Shown: positions 11,774-21,005, counted from the first letter of the stretch. The stretch is 30,267 bases of DNA from Folioceros fuciformis (GCA_049999805.1 JBNGIO010005963.1:1-30267); one strand, 5' to 3'. Made by a program: numbers and translations. Notes: generated from the letters alone by a model not told the origin.

Positions 11774-13543
11774 ATGGCTTCCCCGCCACAGCTCCCCCCG
11801 CTGCTCCTCCTGCTGCTGCTGTTGCTGGCCCTGCAATGGCACGCAACATCCGCCTCCAGGTCACAGATCGAATGCAAAGCCGAGGGCTCCTGCACCGTCT
11901 CCTCCTGGCTGGGCCCGTGGGGTGACAGCGCGGAATGCAGCTTCGCTAAGGCCGTGTTCCCGACCACTGAACCCGAGTTGATCCAGGCCGTGGCGGACGC
12001 GGTCCGGGAGAAGCGCCAGGTGAAGGTGGCGAGCGGTAGCCTCCACTCCACCCCGAAGCTGGTGTGCCCGGGAGGCTCCTCCGGCGTGCTCATCTCCACG
12101 CAGCACTACGACGCCTCCTTCACGATCGACGCCACCGCCAAGACGGTCACCCTGGGTGCAGGCCTCCGGCTCAACGTCCTCCTGGATGGCCTAGCCGCGG
12201 CCGGGCTGGGCCTTCCCAACGTTCCGGCATGGTCGACCCTGTCCGTGGTCGGCGCCATCTCCACGGGCGCCCACGGGTCGTCCCTCTGGCCCGACTCGGG
12301 CCCGCTCCACGACCGCGTCCTGGCCGTTCGCATCGTGGTCCCTGCTCCCGCCGACCGCGGGTACGCCCGGTCGGTCACTGTCACGGACTCCCCGGCCCTG
12401 GACGCCGTCCGCCTCTCCCTCGGCGTGCTGGGAGCCGTCTCCCAGATCACTCTCCGGGTGGAAGACCTCTCCAAACGTGCACTCGCATTCGAGCGCGCGT
12501 CAGACGAGGACATCGCCGCTCGCATTGTGTCTCTCCCGCGCGAGGCCGAGTTTGGCGAGATCCGCTGGTTCCCGTCGCAGCGCCAGGCGATCTACCGGCT
12601 CGAGTCCCGGGTCCCCCTCTCCACTCCAGGGAACGCCACCCTGCACTCGCTCGCGACGGCAGCAGGCCCGTCAGACACGGGCGCCTTTAGCCTCTTCCCA
12701 ATGTCGCCGTCCTCGATCCAGGCCGGGCGGCGGGCACAGGAGGCGGCAGAGGAAGCCCAGGACACAGCCACGCTCTGCAAGCTGGCCGACGCCATCGTCG
12801 ACTCGCTCGCCCCGGCCGGGCTCGGCGCCGAGGTGGTGGGATTCTCCCACGGCTTCCAGACAACGGACTCGTGCAGGCAGGCGGATCTCGGGACGGAGCA
12901 TGTCTGCCACTGGGACGACGAGGCCACGCTCATGCACGAGACATCCATCGCCGTGCCGGTTTCCCGCATCGCCGACTTCATCGCCGACGTGGAGAAGCTG
13001 CGAGATCTGAGGCCGGGCGGGCTGTGCGGTCTAGGGTTCTACTACGGCTTCCTGCTCCGCTACGTCAAGGGAGGGTCCAAGGCGCTGCTAGGGGAGACGG
13101 AAGACGCGGTAGACGTGAACGCCATGTTCCTGCGGTCGCGTCAACCTTGGCAGCCCCGGCTGGACGAGGATGTGCTGGAGGAGATCGAGCAGATCGCGCT
13201 GGTGAAGTATGGCGGGAAAGCGCACTGGGGGAAGTCGAATCGCGCCGTCTCGTTCATCGGCGCCGCGGCCAAGTTCGGGAAGCGTCTGCTGGAGTTTGTG
13301 GAGGTGAAGGAGCAGCTGGACCCGGACGCCATCTTCTCCAGCCCGTGGTCGGACGCCGTGCTCGGCCTGGACGAATCGGGGTTGCAGCAGCTTCGTCCAT
13401 TCTGCGCTCTCGAAGGACTGTGCATCTGCCGCGACCATTCGCACTGCGCGCCGGACGCTGGCTACTTCTGCCGCCCCGGCCTTGTCTTTGCCCAGGCCCG
13501 CGTCTGCAGACTCGAAGCACCAGCTCTTAAAGAAGAGCTTTAG
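11774..13543 (+). CDS. L-gulonolactone oxidase-like flavoprotein, secreted (copy A)
   Basis: A 589-residue intronless frame of the plant GULLO family (FAD-binding type 4 plus aldonolactone oxidase C-domain). Family members oxidise L-gulono-1,4-lactone or related aldonolactones toward ascorbate using FAD and O2; the substrate here is not shown. A signal peptide is clear (poly-Leu core, residues 9-20, then WHATSAS), so the protein should enter the secretory pathway. A Cys-containing N-terminal segment is followed by SLHSTPKLVCPGG with His91, at the place of the flavin-linking His of gulonolactone oxidases. The FAD loop GAISTGAHGSS is at 160-170 and the C-terminal HWGK at 484-487. The Cys-rich tail CALEGLCICRDHSHC..GYFC is typical of plant GULLO. 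The coding region is strongly GC-rich compared with its flanks. An inverted paralogue lies at 21006-22748. Start: the first ATG before the signal peptide. Confidence 0.92.
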   Translation: MASPPQLPPLLLLLLLLLALQWHATSASRSQIECKAEGSCTVSSWLGPWGDSAECSFAKAVFPTTEPELIQAVADAVREKRQVKVASGSLHSTPKLVCPGGSSGVLISTQHYDASFTIDATAKTVTLGAGLRLNVLLDGLAAAGLGLPNVPAWSTLSVVGAISTGAHGSSLWPDSGPLHDRVLAVRIVVPAPADRGYARSVTVTDSPALDAVRLSLGVLGAVSQITLRVEDLSKRALAFERASDEDIAARIVSLPREAEFGEIRWFPSQRQAIYRLESRVPLSTPGNATLHSLATAAGPSDTGAFSLFPMSPSSIQAGRRAQEAAEEAQDTATLCKLADAIVDSLAPAGLGAEVVGFSHGFQTTDSCRQADLGTEHVCHWDDEATLMHETSIAVPVSRIADFIADVEKLRDLRPGGLCGLGFYYGFLLRYVKGGSKALLGETEDAVDVNAMFLRSRQPWQPRLDEDVLEEIEQIALVKYGGKAHWGKSNRAVSFIGAAAKFGKRLLEFVEVKEQLDPDAIFSSPWSDAVLGLDESGLQQLRPFCALEGLCICRDHSHCAPDAGYFCRPGLVFAQARVCRLEAPALKEEL

Positions 13544-14296
13544 AAGGAAGCCTCCCATTTCCGAGTCTCAACCACGACCCGCGCATAATCTCTTGCCAAC
13601 ACTACTGACAGGTACGTAGGACAAAACGATCAGACCGTGTGCGCCAAACGAAAAAGAATGTTTGCTCAATTTTTGAAATGACTGAGTTTAGGCTTTAAGC
13701 TTGGACTTTCTAGTACCCTTTTGGCCCTCCTCGGGTTTGTTTTTGGGGTTTGTTCCTCCAATTTTTAGAATAATAGAATTTTTTTTATCTTTTTTAATAA
13801 TAAAAAACTATATATTAAATTATGATTTCAATCAATAANNNNNNNNNNNNNNNNNNNNNNNNNNNNNNNNNNNNNNNNNNNNNNNNNNNNNNNNNNNNNN
13901 NNNNNNNNNNNNNNNNNNNNNNNNNNNNNNNNNNNNNNTGTATCAAATTATCATTCCAACCAATAAAAGAGAGGGGAGTAGTCTCTAATTGAATAATTCA
14001 TTCTAAAATACTTCTTTTGTAAGTATTCAAATATTATAAATAACTTATGGTATTAAGATTTTTTTATATAATTAAAAAGAGATATAGAAGTAAATAGACT
14101 AAATAAAAAACTACCTCAACACTTCTTATCCATATATGCACATAATTTTAGGATAAAATATATTATATAAATATAAATATAATTAAATATATATAATCAA
14201 GATTACCTAGCTTCATGAATAATACTATTTCTACAACAAAAAATTAGCTTTATCACATACACACAAGAATGTGATAACTCCCAACAAAAAAAAGAG
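13544..14296. other. AT-rich intergenic region with a 100-N gap at 13839-13938
   Basis: This lies between the convergent 3' ends of GULLO copy A and OEP24. From about 13750 it is very AT-rich (runs such as taatatataaatataaat), and I see no gene. The gap is exactly 100 N. Its two edges are similar: tattaaattatgatttcaa on the left and tatcaaattatcattccaa on the right, both followed by ccaataa or tcaataa, so a short repeat may have caused the assembly break. Confidence 0.75.
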
Positions 14297-15229
14297 TCAC
14301 CAGTTAACATTCCATGTCTTTTCAGCCACTAATTTTGGTGCATCTTTTTCAACAAGATTCATGGTGGCTCTTATCTGTAGAATTAAGAAGAAGAAGGATT
14401 AAGACAAGGTTCTTGAGTATGCTACCAGTAAGTCATGTAAGTGATAGCACTTTGAACAAAATCAGACAAGCTTACTCTTACCTTAAAGGGTCCTCTATCA
14501 CTTAGATGCTTGCACCATTCAAGTCCGGCTGTGTGCTTATGAGCATCATAAGTAGCTTTTATAGTATCATCAACTGTGAACTTTTGTGACATTGCAAAAT
14601 TCCATGAATTGGTATCAAAGTTGAAAGATGGCTCTATTCTTGTCTTCAGAGTAGAACCATGGATGTATGCATACTTCAATCCTCCCTTGTCGGAAGAAAA
14701 ATTATAGGTCCCAATCAACTCATTTTTAGGATCGATTGTAAAACATGATTGCAAAACGGTTGTGTTTTCTTTTTGTGTGTGATTATAGATCAACTTCAAG
14801 TCTTTGCCACCCAGTTTGGCTGATCCCATGAACCGGAACTTTGCAGCCTAAGGAAAATTTGAATCATCCATTTCACTATCTTACAATGCGTTTCATGTAT
14901 CAATGTGTTGTGTCTACTTTGTCACAAAGAAAGAAGTATCAGGTGTGTGCAAATTGAGAAGATTCATGTCCTTGTGAAGATAAAAAATGCAGTCATGGAT
15001 TGTTGGTTGAATGAAATCTTGAACTTACTTCTGTTGAACAATCATACTCTAAAGAGAATAAGTTGGGCTTTTCCACTCCGATCGCTACCCCTGTTAGACT
15101 TGGCCCATTCAAGAATGTTATGTCGTTGCAAGCAGCTTTGAGTAATACGTCTCCAACCCCAACACTGATGCTTGCTACAGCTAGATGATCGCCGGAGTCG
15201 TACTTGGCTTTCACTGATGTCTTTGGCAT
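14297..15229 (-). CDS. OEP24: chloroplast outer envelope pore protein 24 (OEP24)
   Basis: Three exons on the minus strand: 15229-15029, 14847-14482 and 14374-14297, joined by GT-AG introns of 181 and 107 nt, all in phase 0. They encode 214 residues, close to the 213 of pea OEP24. Exon 1 begins MPKTSVKAKYDSGDHLAVAS and contains FLNGPSLTGVAIGVEKPNLF. Exon 2 carries FRFMGSAKLGGKDLKLIYNH and TAGLEWCKHLSDRGPFK. Exon 3 ends PKLVAEKTWNVNW. These match the family along its length. OEP24 is a small beta-barrel channel in the plastid outer envelope that passes triose phosphates, hexose phosphates, dicarboxylates and ATP; it has no cleavable transit peptide, consistent with what is seen. Its 5' end faces the PPR gene across about 490 bp. 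Confidence 0.93.
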
Positions 15230-15716
15230 GGCTTACGATTTGTGTGGACAAGTTGAGTGGCTTGCAGTTGAGTTTGCTGGATTGTATCGCAAAACTGGGT
15301 GCCTTCGTTTACGTTTGGACTCTTAAAAATAAACTGAGAAAACGTAAAGAAATGCGAGGGATGGGCTTGGCGGGAGTGCGCGTTTGCATCCTCCTGCTCC
15401 CCTTGTGCTCCAATTGGATACAGCTCGCGATGTCGAATTCCTCGACGTTGGAGATTGGTTTGCTGGCTGATGGGACGGCGGGGTTGTTTCAGTCACAGGC
15501 AAGTGCACAAGGAGGAGAGGTGGGAGTGGCCGTGACGGGGTTGGACGCGAGTAGCTTGTGTGATTCTGTCTGCAACGGTTGGAGCCAAGAGCTCAGCAGG
15601 CAGGAGCATGCAGGCTTCTTCTCCCTTGTCGGCATGGGTAGGGCAGGGGAGCTCCTTGTAGAACCAGGCGGATAAGTACTCACGGCCTTGTATGGAGGCC
15701 TTAGGTTTAGCTCTGC
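15230..15716. other. divergent intergenic region between OEP24 and the PPR gene
   Basis: 487 bp separate the two start codons, so both promoters must lie here. An incidental open frame (plus strand, to 15675) has no recognisable motifs. I could not identify specific promoter elements. Confidence 0.6.
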
Positions 15717-18323
15717 ATGGTTTGGCCCCTTTTACATATCATGTGTCGATCGATTCAGGGCCGGACGCTTCGTTTTTTGGAGCGGAGGCCAGTCCCGTTA
15801 GGCCTTCTGAAGTCACCTTGTGACAGATCCGAGAACGAAGGAGCAGAGGTTGGCACATGGCCCGAGTGTGAGGAAGGTCAGGTTAGTGAGACTATCGAAG
15901 CACTGGAGCTGCTGGTGCAACAAGGGGCTTTTGTTCCCCTGTGTCTCTTTTATCAAGTTCTGACAAGGGAAAAGACTCTGGTGAGTGGGAGGCACATCCA
16001 TGGCCTTGTGTGGAGAGGCGGATATGAGGCGAACGTATACCTAGGCAACCACCTCATCCGGATGTACTCGTCTCACGGGAAATGGCGGGAAGCATCGCAG
16101 GTGTTCCGTTCGATGGCTGTCCCGGACAAGTATTCATGGTCATCTGTCATTCTGGCGCATATCGAGCATGGAGAACCTGAGCGGGCAATCAAATTGTACT
16201 CGGAGATGCGGCAGTCACTGGTCCCGGATAATCATATTATCGCCGCGGTCCTGAAAGCGTGTTCGAAGGCCGTAGATCTGATTTCAGGAAGGCAGGTGCA
16301 TGCTGACTTTGCGAAGAATGCAGCTGAGCCAGACGTGTTTGTTGGGAACTGTCTTGTGGACATGTATGCGAAATGTGGAAGCTTGGATGATGCTCGGGAA
16401 GTTTTTGACAATCTGGCGGCAAAGAACGTGGTTACATGGAACATCATGCTTGCTGGATACGCTCGGCAGGGTCTGGGACAAGAAGCCCTAACTCTCTATG
16501 GACACATGCAGGAATCGGGCATGCTTCAAGTTAGTCATGCCACATTTGTCTGCCTCCTTAAAGCATGTGGCAGTATCGGAGCCCTACACCACGGGAAACA
16601 ACTCCATTCTCAGATTCAACAGAAAGGACTGGAATCAGATCTGGTTATTGGGAGCTGCCTGGTTGACATGTATGTGAAGTGCATGAGCTTAGAGGATGCC
16701 CGTAGTGTTTTCGATCGATTGCCTGCAAGGGATGTAGTCACGTGGACTACCATGCTCGCAGGGTACGCTCAGCGGGGCCTTGGTGAGGAAGCTCTGAACC
16801 TCTATGCCAGTATGCAGGAGGAGGGCATGGCCCCAGCAGATCTTGTTACATTTGTGTGCTTGCTTAACGCATGTGCCCGCATCGGAGCCCTTCATCAAGG
16901 GAAGCAGCTCCATTCCCAGATTCGAGATAGGGGATTGTCATGTGATCTCGTGATTGGTAACTGTCTCGTGGATATGTATGCCAAATGCGGGAGCATGGAT
17001 GATGCTCGGAGGGTTTTCGACAATATGACCAGAAGAGACGTGGTGACATGGAATGCACTGCTCACAGGGTACGTTCAGCATGGGCTGGGGCACGAAGCTC
17101 TTTCGCTTTATGTAACTATGCAGCAGGAGGAAGTTGCCAAAGCTAATCGTGTTACGTTTCTGTGCCTCCTCCAAGCCTGTGGCATTACTGGCGCGCTACA
17201 ATCAGGGAAGGAACTCCATTTGCAGATTCAAGATAGTGGAATGATGGCCGATCTCGTCATTGGCAACTGCTTAGTGGACATGTATGCAAAATGTGGGAGC
17301 TTAGATGATGCCCGCAGAGTGTTCGATAAGCTGGCCACTAAAAGTGTAGTCACGTGGAATGCCATGCTCAACGGATATGTCGAACATGGGCTGGGTGAAC
17401 AAGCGTTGAGTCTTTATGCAAGTATGCAAGAGGAAGGCATCACTGCAGCGGATAGTGTTACATTTATCTGCCTGCTGAATGCGTGTGCAGGTGCAGGAGC
17501 TTTGCATCTGGGAAAGAAGCTTCATTCCCAGATCCAAGGAGGAGGACTGGAGGTTGATGTAGTGATTGGCAGCTGCTTGGTGGACATGTATGCCAAATGT
17601 GGAAGCCTTGATGATGCCCGGACGGTGTTTGAGAATCTGGGGACAAGAAATGAAGTCACATGGACTGCAATGATCGCAGCATATGGACAGCACGGGCTTG
17701 GGGATGAGGCCCTCCACTGCTATGACGAAATGCGGGCGGCAGGCATCAAGCCCAGTGCAGTCACATTTCTCGCACTTCTCTTTTCGTGCAGCCATGCTGG
17801 GCTTGTCGACAGAGGTTCTAAGTACTTTGAATCCATGACCAAGGACTATGGCATTGCTCCCAGTGCCGAGCACTATGCGAAAATGATTGACATGTTTGGA
17901 CGCGCGGGATGCTTCTCGAGGGTACAAGAGCTGTTGTCAACCATGCCAATGCAGCCTGATCTGGGAATGTGGTTGATTCTGCTGGGTGCCTGCCGGAAGC
18001 ATGGCAATGTAGTGCTAGGAGAACAGGCATTTTCTTTTGCAGTGCAACTGCAGCCGAAACATTCTGCTGCCTATGTTTTGATGTCGCACATCTATGCTGA
18101 TGCGGGCTTGGCCCAAAATGCGAAGAAAGTTCACAGATGGAGGGTGCTGAACGGGGCTTGGAAGGAGCCTGGCTCAAGCTGGATAGAGCATCAGCATGTA
18201 ACGCACACGTTTCTGGTCGGAGACCAGAAACACCCGGAGCATGATCAACTGTACGACCTGCTTCAAAGACTGACCATGGAGCTGAAGGATGCGGGACTGA
18301 TGAACGCCGAGTCACGGATGTAA
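15717..18323 (+). CDS. PLS-class pentatricopeptide repeat protein, E/E+ type, probably organellar
   Basis: Intronless, 868 residues. The N-terminus (MVWPLLHIMCRSIQGRTLRFLERR) is Arg-rich without acids and looks like an organelle-targeting peptide; ATG 15741 (MCRS) is an alternative start. PPR motifs run from about residue 70 to 750 in P-L-S order, with four nearly identical 102-residue triplets and a partial fifth (CGSLDDAR..VF, VVTWN.ML.GY, VTF.CLL.AC, DLVIG.CLVDMYAK). The C-terminus has E1/E2-like repeats and a PG box, EPGSSWIE, then about 45 residues of E+ sequence, and stops before any HxE zinc-binding deaminase core or a terminal DYW. PLS proteins bind organellar RNA base by base and usually direct C-to-U editing, so this one would need a separate deaminase. 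Residues at positions 5 and last of the P motifs (about T-D, N-N, N-D in units 2-4) suggest a specific RNA target, but that is inference. Confidence 0.93.
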   Translation: MVWPLLHIMCRSIQGRTLRFLERRPVPLGLLKSPCDRSENEGAEVGTWPECEEGQVSETIEALELLVQQGAFVPLCLFYQVLTREKTLVSGRHIHGLVWRGGYEANVYLGNHLIRMYSSHGKWREASQVFRSMAVPDKYSWSSVILAHIEHGEPERAIKLYSEMRQSLVPDNHIIAAVLKACSKAVDLISGRQVHADFAKNAAEPDVFVGNCLVDMYAKCGSLDDAREVFDNLAAKNVVTWNIMLAGYARQGLGQEALTLYGHMQESGMLQVSHATFVCLLKACGSIGALHHGKQLHSQIQQKGLESDLVIGSCLVDMYVKCMSLEDARSVFDRLPARDVVTWTTMLAGYAQRGLGEEALNLYASMQEEGMAPADLVTFVCLLNACARIGALHQGKQLHSQIRDRGLSCDLVIGNCLVDMYAKCGSMDDARRVFDNMTRRDVVTWNALLTGYVQHGLGHEALSLYVTMQQEEVAKANRVTFLCLLQACGITGALQSGKELHLQIQDSGMMADLVIGNCLVDMYAKCGSLDDARRVFDKLATKSVVTWNAMLNGYVEHGLGEQALSLYASMQEEGITAADSVTFICLLNACAGAGALHLGKKLHSQIQGGGLEVDVVIGSCLVDMYAKCGSLDDARTVFENLGTRNEVTWTAMIAAYGQHGLGDEALHCYDEMRAAGIKPSAVTFLALLFSCSHAGLVDRGSKYFESMTKDYGIAPSAEHYAKMIDMFGRAGCFSRVQELLSTMPMQPDLGMWLILLGACRKHGNVVLGEQAFSFAVQLQPKHSAAYVLMSHIYADAGLAQNAKKVHRWRVLNGAWKEPGSSWIEHQHVTHTFLVGDQKHPEHDQLYDLLQRLTMELKDAGLMNAESRM
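16374..17597 (+). repeat. four in-frame 306-bp tandem units within the PPR gene
   Basis: Units start at 16374, 16680, 16986 and 17292, each exactly 306 bp (102 codons), with a diverging fifth from 17598. Each encodes one S-P-L set starting CGSLDDAR or a close variant. Four carry one extra residue at the P/L junction relative to the usual spacing, while the fifth does not, which points to internal duplication rather than independent convergence. Confidence 0.85.
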
Positions 18324-19731
18324 GCAGACCTATGGAGCCGCTCCTGAGTGTGTCAGTTTGAGACGCTGGCCTTGGCATTTGGTCGTCTGGACAGGACGAG
18401 TTTCTACGTTCCATGACTGCAGTTGTCTTCCTGCTGCCCGGATATCCTTGGGGTGATCGGAGCGATCTCACAGGTCAGAAATATATTGCCGAGCCCTCAT
18501 CCCCACGAAGAGAGTCTACTGACCTCCAAGAGGTTGTCCATTGCGCGAGCCTGAGGCCCCTTAGGGGTCCATGCTCTCTATGTTCGGGCTTCAGCCTCTC
18601 TCATGCTCGTATCCGGGAGGAGGGAGGTGTCGCATGGATGCGAGGAAATCGGAACTCGGCTGGTCCTGGTTCGAGACCCTTCTATAGCTGAATCCTGCAA
18701 GCTGGACACAAACGGGAACCGGAAGCCGCAGGTCAGAGGAGAGAGAATGCGTGAAAGTCACGCATCGAGACCTCGAGTAAAGTCAACTTACTTCACGACC
18801 GGCCATTCGATCACATGCGAAATGGATCACTAGGTACAGTATCTCGAAATGAAGCCGGGAAATTCACACACGTCATATTCACATGCTTATCAGCAACAAC
18901 AGGGATTTTCGATAAGAGAAGATTGATGGGAAGCATTACTAGTATATAAATGACCATATCCGGCATCACTAAATCCATCGTTGCCAGTTGCATCAATGCT
19001 CCTAGGAAAGCAATACAACTCTTGCTCTCTTGGTGCCTCTCTTCCATTTCGGTGTTACTAAGCATGTTTGACTGACACTCAAAGTCTTCCCCACCCACCA
19101 CTACCTTCTAGTGACGAAATAGAATAGCAAACCCTTTGCATAAATATCAAGCTAATAATTTGAGAATTCAAGACAAGTTTCTTAAAATAACCAGTTTCAA
19201 GGTTTACTATATTTGTGCCTGGATGTAACTTTATATTTATATATTAATAATAATATCCTAATTGAAGAGCTTTCTAAATATATAACGTCTTAAACATCAA
19301 GAAGTCAAGACGTCATAAATATATATCTTCCTCTATCTTCCGTAGTGGCAACATAAGGTTACATCTCCCTCTTTCTTCCGTACTGGTAGCCTTCTTTGGA
19401 CAACTTGTTTCCATTGCTCTACAAAGAGCCCTGGCAAACGTGGTTTATAAGGTGCTACTAGTGCAAGTTTAGCGACATCCAAAAGCCTTAACTTGTTTCC
19501 ATTGCTCTACAAAGAGCCCTGGCAAAAGCGGTTTACAAGGTGCTACTAGTGCAAGTTTAGCGACATTCAAAAGCCCTAACAAACACATAGCAGCAGCAGG
19601 AGCTTTGGTTTTAGGTAAGCCCGACCCTTTGCTATATCCATGTACTTCAGGGTTCATAGTTGTGGGTGCTAGTCCCTTTTTCTCTTTTTTCCAACCCTTT
19701 CTAGGTCTCTAGGTCTCTTCCCACTCTTGAA
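18324..19731. other. intergenic region between PPR and Lys-rich genes
   Basis: Up to about 18840 the DNA is moderately GC-rich and is probably PPR 3' UTR; no DYW remnant is recognisable in it. From 19100 to 19330 it is AT-rich. An 88-bp tandem duplication follows. A GTAAGC at about 19615 and an AG after a pyrimidine run at about 19704 could bound a 5' UTR intron of the Lys-rich gene, but this is only a possibility. Confidence 0.55.
19402..19577. repeat. 88-bp direct tandem repeat, two copies
   Basis: Units begin at 19402 and 19490 with aacttgtttccattgctc and end near ccaaaagccttaac or its variant. The copies differ at only a few positions. The duplication lies about 150 bp upstream of the Lys-rich gene. 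Confidence 0.88.
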
Positions 19732-20751
19732 GTGGAATTCATGTCAAAGAGCCAAGAAGAAATGGAAAATATTGTGGAACTTCAAACAATATCTTCAATC
19801 GCCATGCAAGAGGGTGACCAACATGAAAAGATTGCACAGGGTGACCAACATGACAAGATTGTAGAAGTGGACCACACTAAATGCCAACTACCGAAACTAG
19901 CAAGAACGAGGAGAAAGATGAGATCCATATCACATGTTTCAAAAGAAAAGGAATCAAACACCGTACAAGAAATGGAGTCCAACAATACGGTTATGCAAGA
20001 GAATGATAAGTTTTTGGAAAATCAAATGATGCAGGAAAGCGATGAGAAGTTACAAAATAAAGAAGAAGATAGGAAGGCTACAAAAGTTGGACACTCCAAG
20101 CCCAAATCAGGGAAAAGCCAACTAGCATCTAGGAAGATCCAAATATCAAAGTTAGCCATTGAAGACAAAAGCGAACCAGCAACTAAGCGGCTCAAGTTAG
20201 CCACTGAAGGCAAAAGCCAACCAGCAACTAGGAAGGTCCAAAAATCAAAGTTAGGTATTGAAGACAAAAACCAACCAGCAGCTAAGAGGATCAAGCTAGC
20301 CACTGAAGGCGAAAGACAACCATCATCTATGAGGCTCAACAAATCTAAGTCAGCCACTAAAGGTGAAAGCCAACCAACAACTAAGAGGCTAAAAAAATCT
20401 AACTTAGCTGTTGAAGCCGAAAGCCAACCAACAACTAAGAGGCTCAGAAAATCTAACTTAGTTGTTGAAGCCAAAAGCCAACCAACAACTAAGAGGCTCA
20501 AAAAATCTAACTTAGCTGTTGAAGCTGAAAGCCAACCAACAACTAAGAGGCTCAAGAAATCTAAATCAAGCATCGAAGACGATGATGACTGCCTAACTTA
20601 TCGTCAAGCAAGAACATCAATGCTTACAAGAAGAAACAACAAAAATTCAACTTTAATGGATCTTCGTAGAGCTGTTAGGAAGAAGATATTGGTACCTCCA
20701 AATAGAGAGGATGGACAAAAAGTTTTTATCAATTTCAAGCCTATATGTTAA
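19732..20751 (+). CDS. Lys/Ser-rich repeat protein of unknown function
   Basis: A 339-residue open frame starting at ATG 19732 (MEFMSKSQEEMEN) and ending at TAA. I do not recognise the family. Residues 1-128 are acidic/polar with Gln and Glu (QEGDQHEKIAQGDQHDKI is itself a short duplication). Residues 129-284 are nine tandem units of 18 or 15 residues with consensus SQPTTKRLKKSNLAVEAE, giving many KR and KK clusters that could act as nuclear localisation or nucleic-acid-binding signals. The C-terminus (about 285-339) is non-repetitive, with DLRRAVRKKILVPP and FINFKPIC. There is no signal peptide or membrane segment. The frame stays open through the repeats and the differences between units are mostly conservative, suggesting translation. 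A linker-histone-like or chromatin role is conceivable, but only composition supports it. Confidence 0.7.
   Translation: MEFMSKSQEEMENIVELQTISSIAMQEGDQHEKIAQGDQHDKIVEVDHTKCQLPKLARTRRKMRSISHVSKEKESNTVQEMESNNTVMQENDKFLENQMMQESDEKLQNKEEDRKATKVGHSKPKSGKSQLASRKIQISKLAIEDKSEPATKRLKLATEGKSQPATRKVQKSKLGIEDKNQPAAKRIKLATEGERQPSSMRLNKSKSATKGESQPTTKRLKKSNLAVEAESQPTTKRLRKSNLVVEAKSQPTTKRLKKSNLAVEAESQPTTKRLKKSKSSIEDDDDCLTYRQARTSMLTRRNNKNSTLMDLRRAVRKKILVPPNREDGQKVFINFKPIC
20116..20583 (+). repeat. nine in-frame 54/45-bp tandem units in the Lys-rich gene
   Basis: Unit lengths in codons are 18, 15, 18, 15, 18, 18, 18, 18, 18. The first four alternate long and short, so they look like two copies of a 33-codon higher-order unit; the later units are nearly identical to one another (agccaaccaacaactaagag). 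This implies an old dimer expansion followed by recent monomer amplification. Confidence 0.88.
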
Positions 20752-21005
20752 TTTATGGGTTTAGCTTGACTCCGAGGGAAAGTATGACGTGACATGGAAG
20801 AGAGATCTGAGTTGCTACGCATGTGAACACATGTAACCGTCACCTGGCTATACACCATTGCACAGCAAGGGTCGATCAGCTAAGAGCCTCTTGCCCTGTA
20901 CACACAAAATTATGGATGCAGACAGAGGAGGACCATCATGGAATCATTGATGTCCCACCATCACGTCCCACATACAGACTCCAACGTCCCACAAGGCTTC
21001 TTGCT

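Noticed and set aside
15172-15675. Plus-strand 167-codon frame overlapping the OEP24 start
   Set aside because: It overlaps exon 1 of OEP24 in antisense, has no recognisable domain and lies in the divergent promoter.
18660-18690. Box-B-like GGTTCGAGACC, considered as part of a tRNA gene
   Set aside because: No A box, acceptor stem or cloverleaf can be formed around it.
18324-18700. Region downstream of the PPR stop considered as a frameshifted DYW domain
   Set aside because: None of the three frames gives the HxE, CxxC or terminal DYW motifs.
20022-20573. Minus-strand 183-codon frame with Leu/Val-rich repeats resembling membrane segments
   Set aside because: Antisense of the 54-bp repeats of the Lys-rich gene; Lys/Ser codons read backwards give Leu/Phe and only look hydrophobic.
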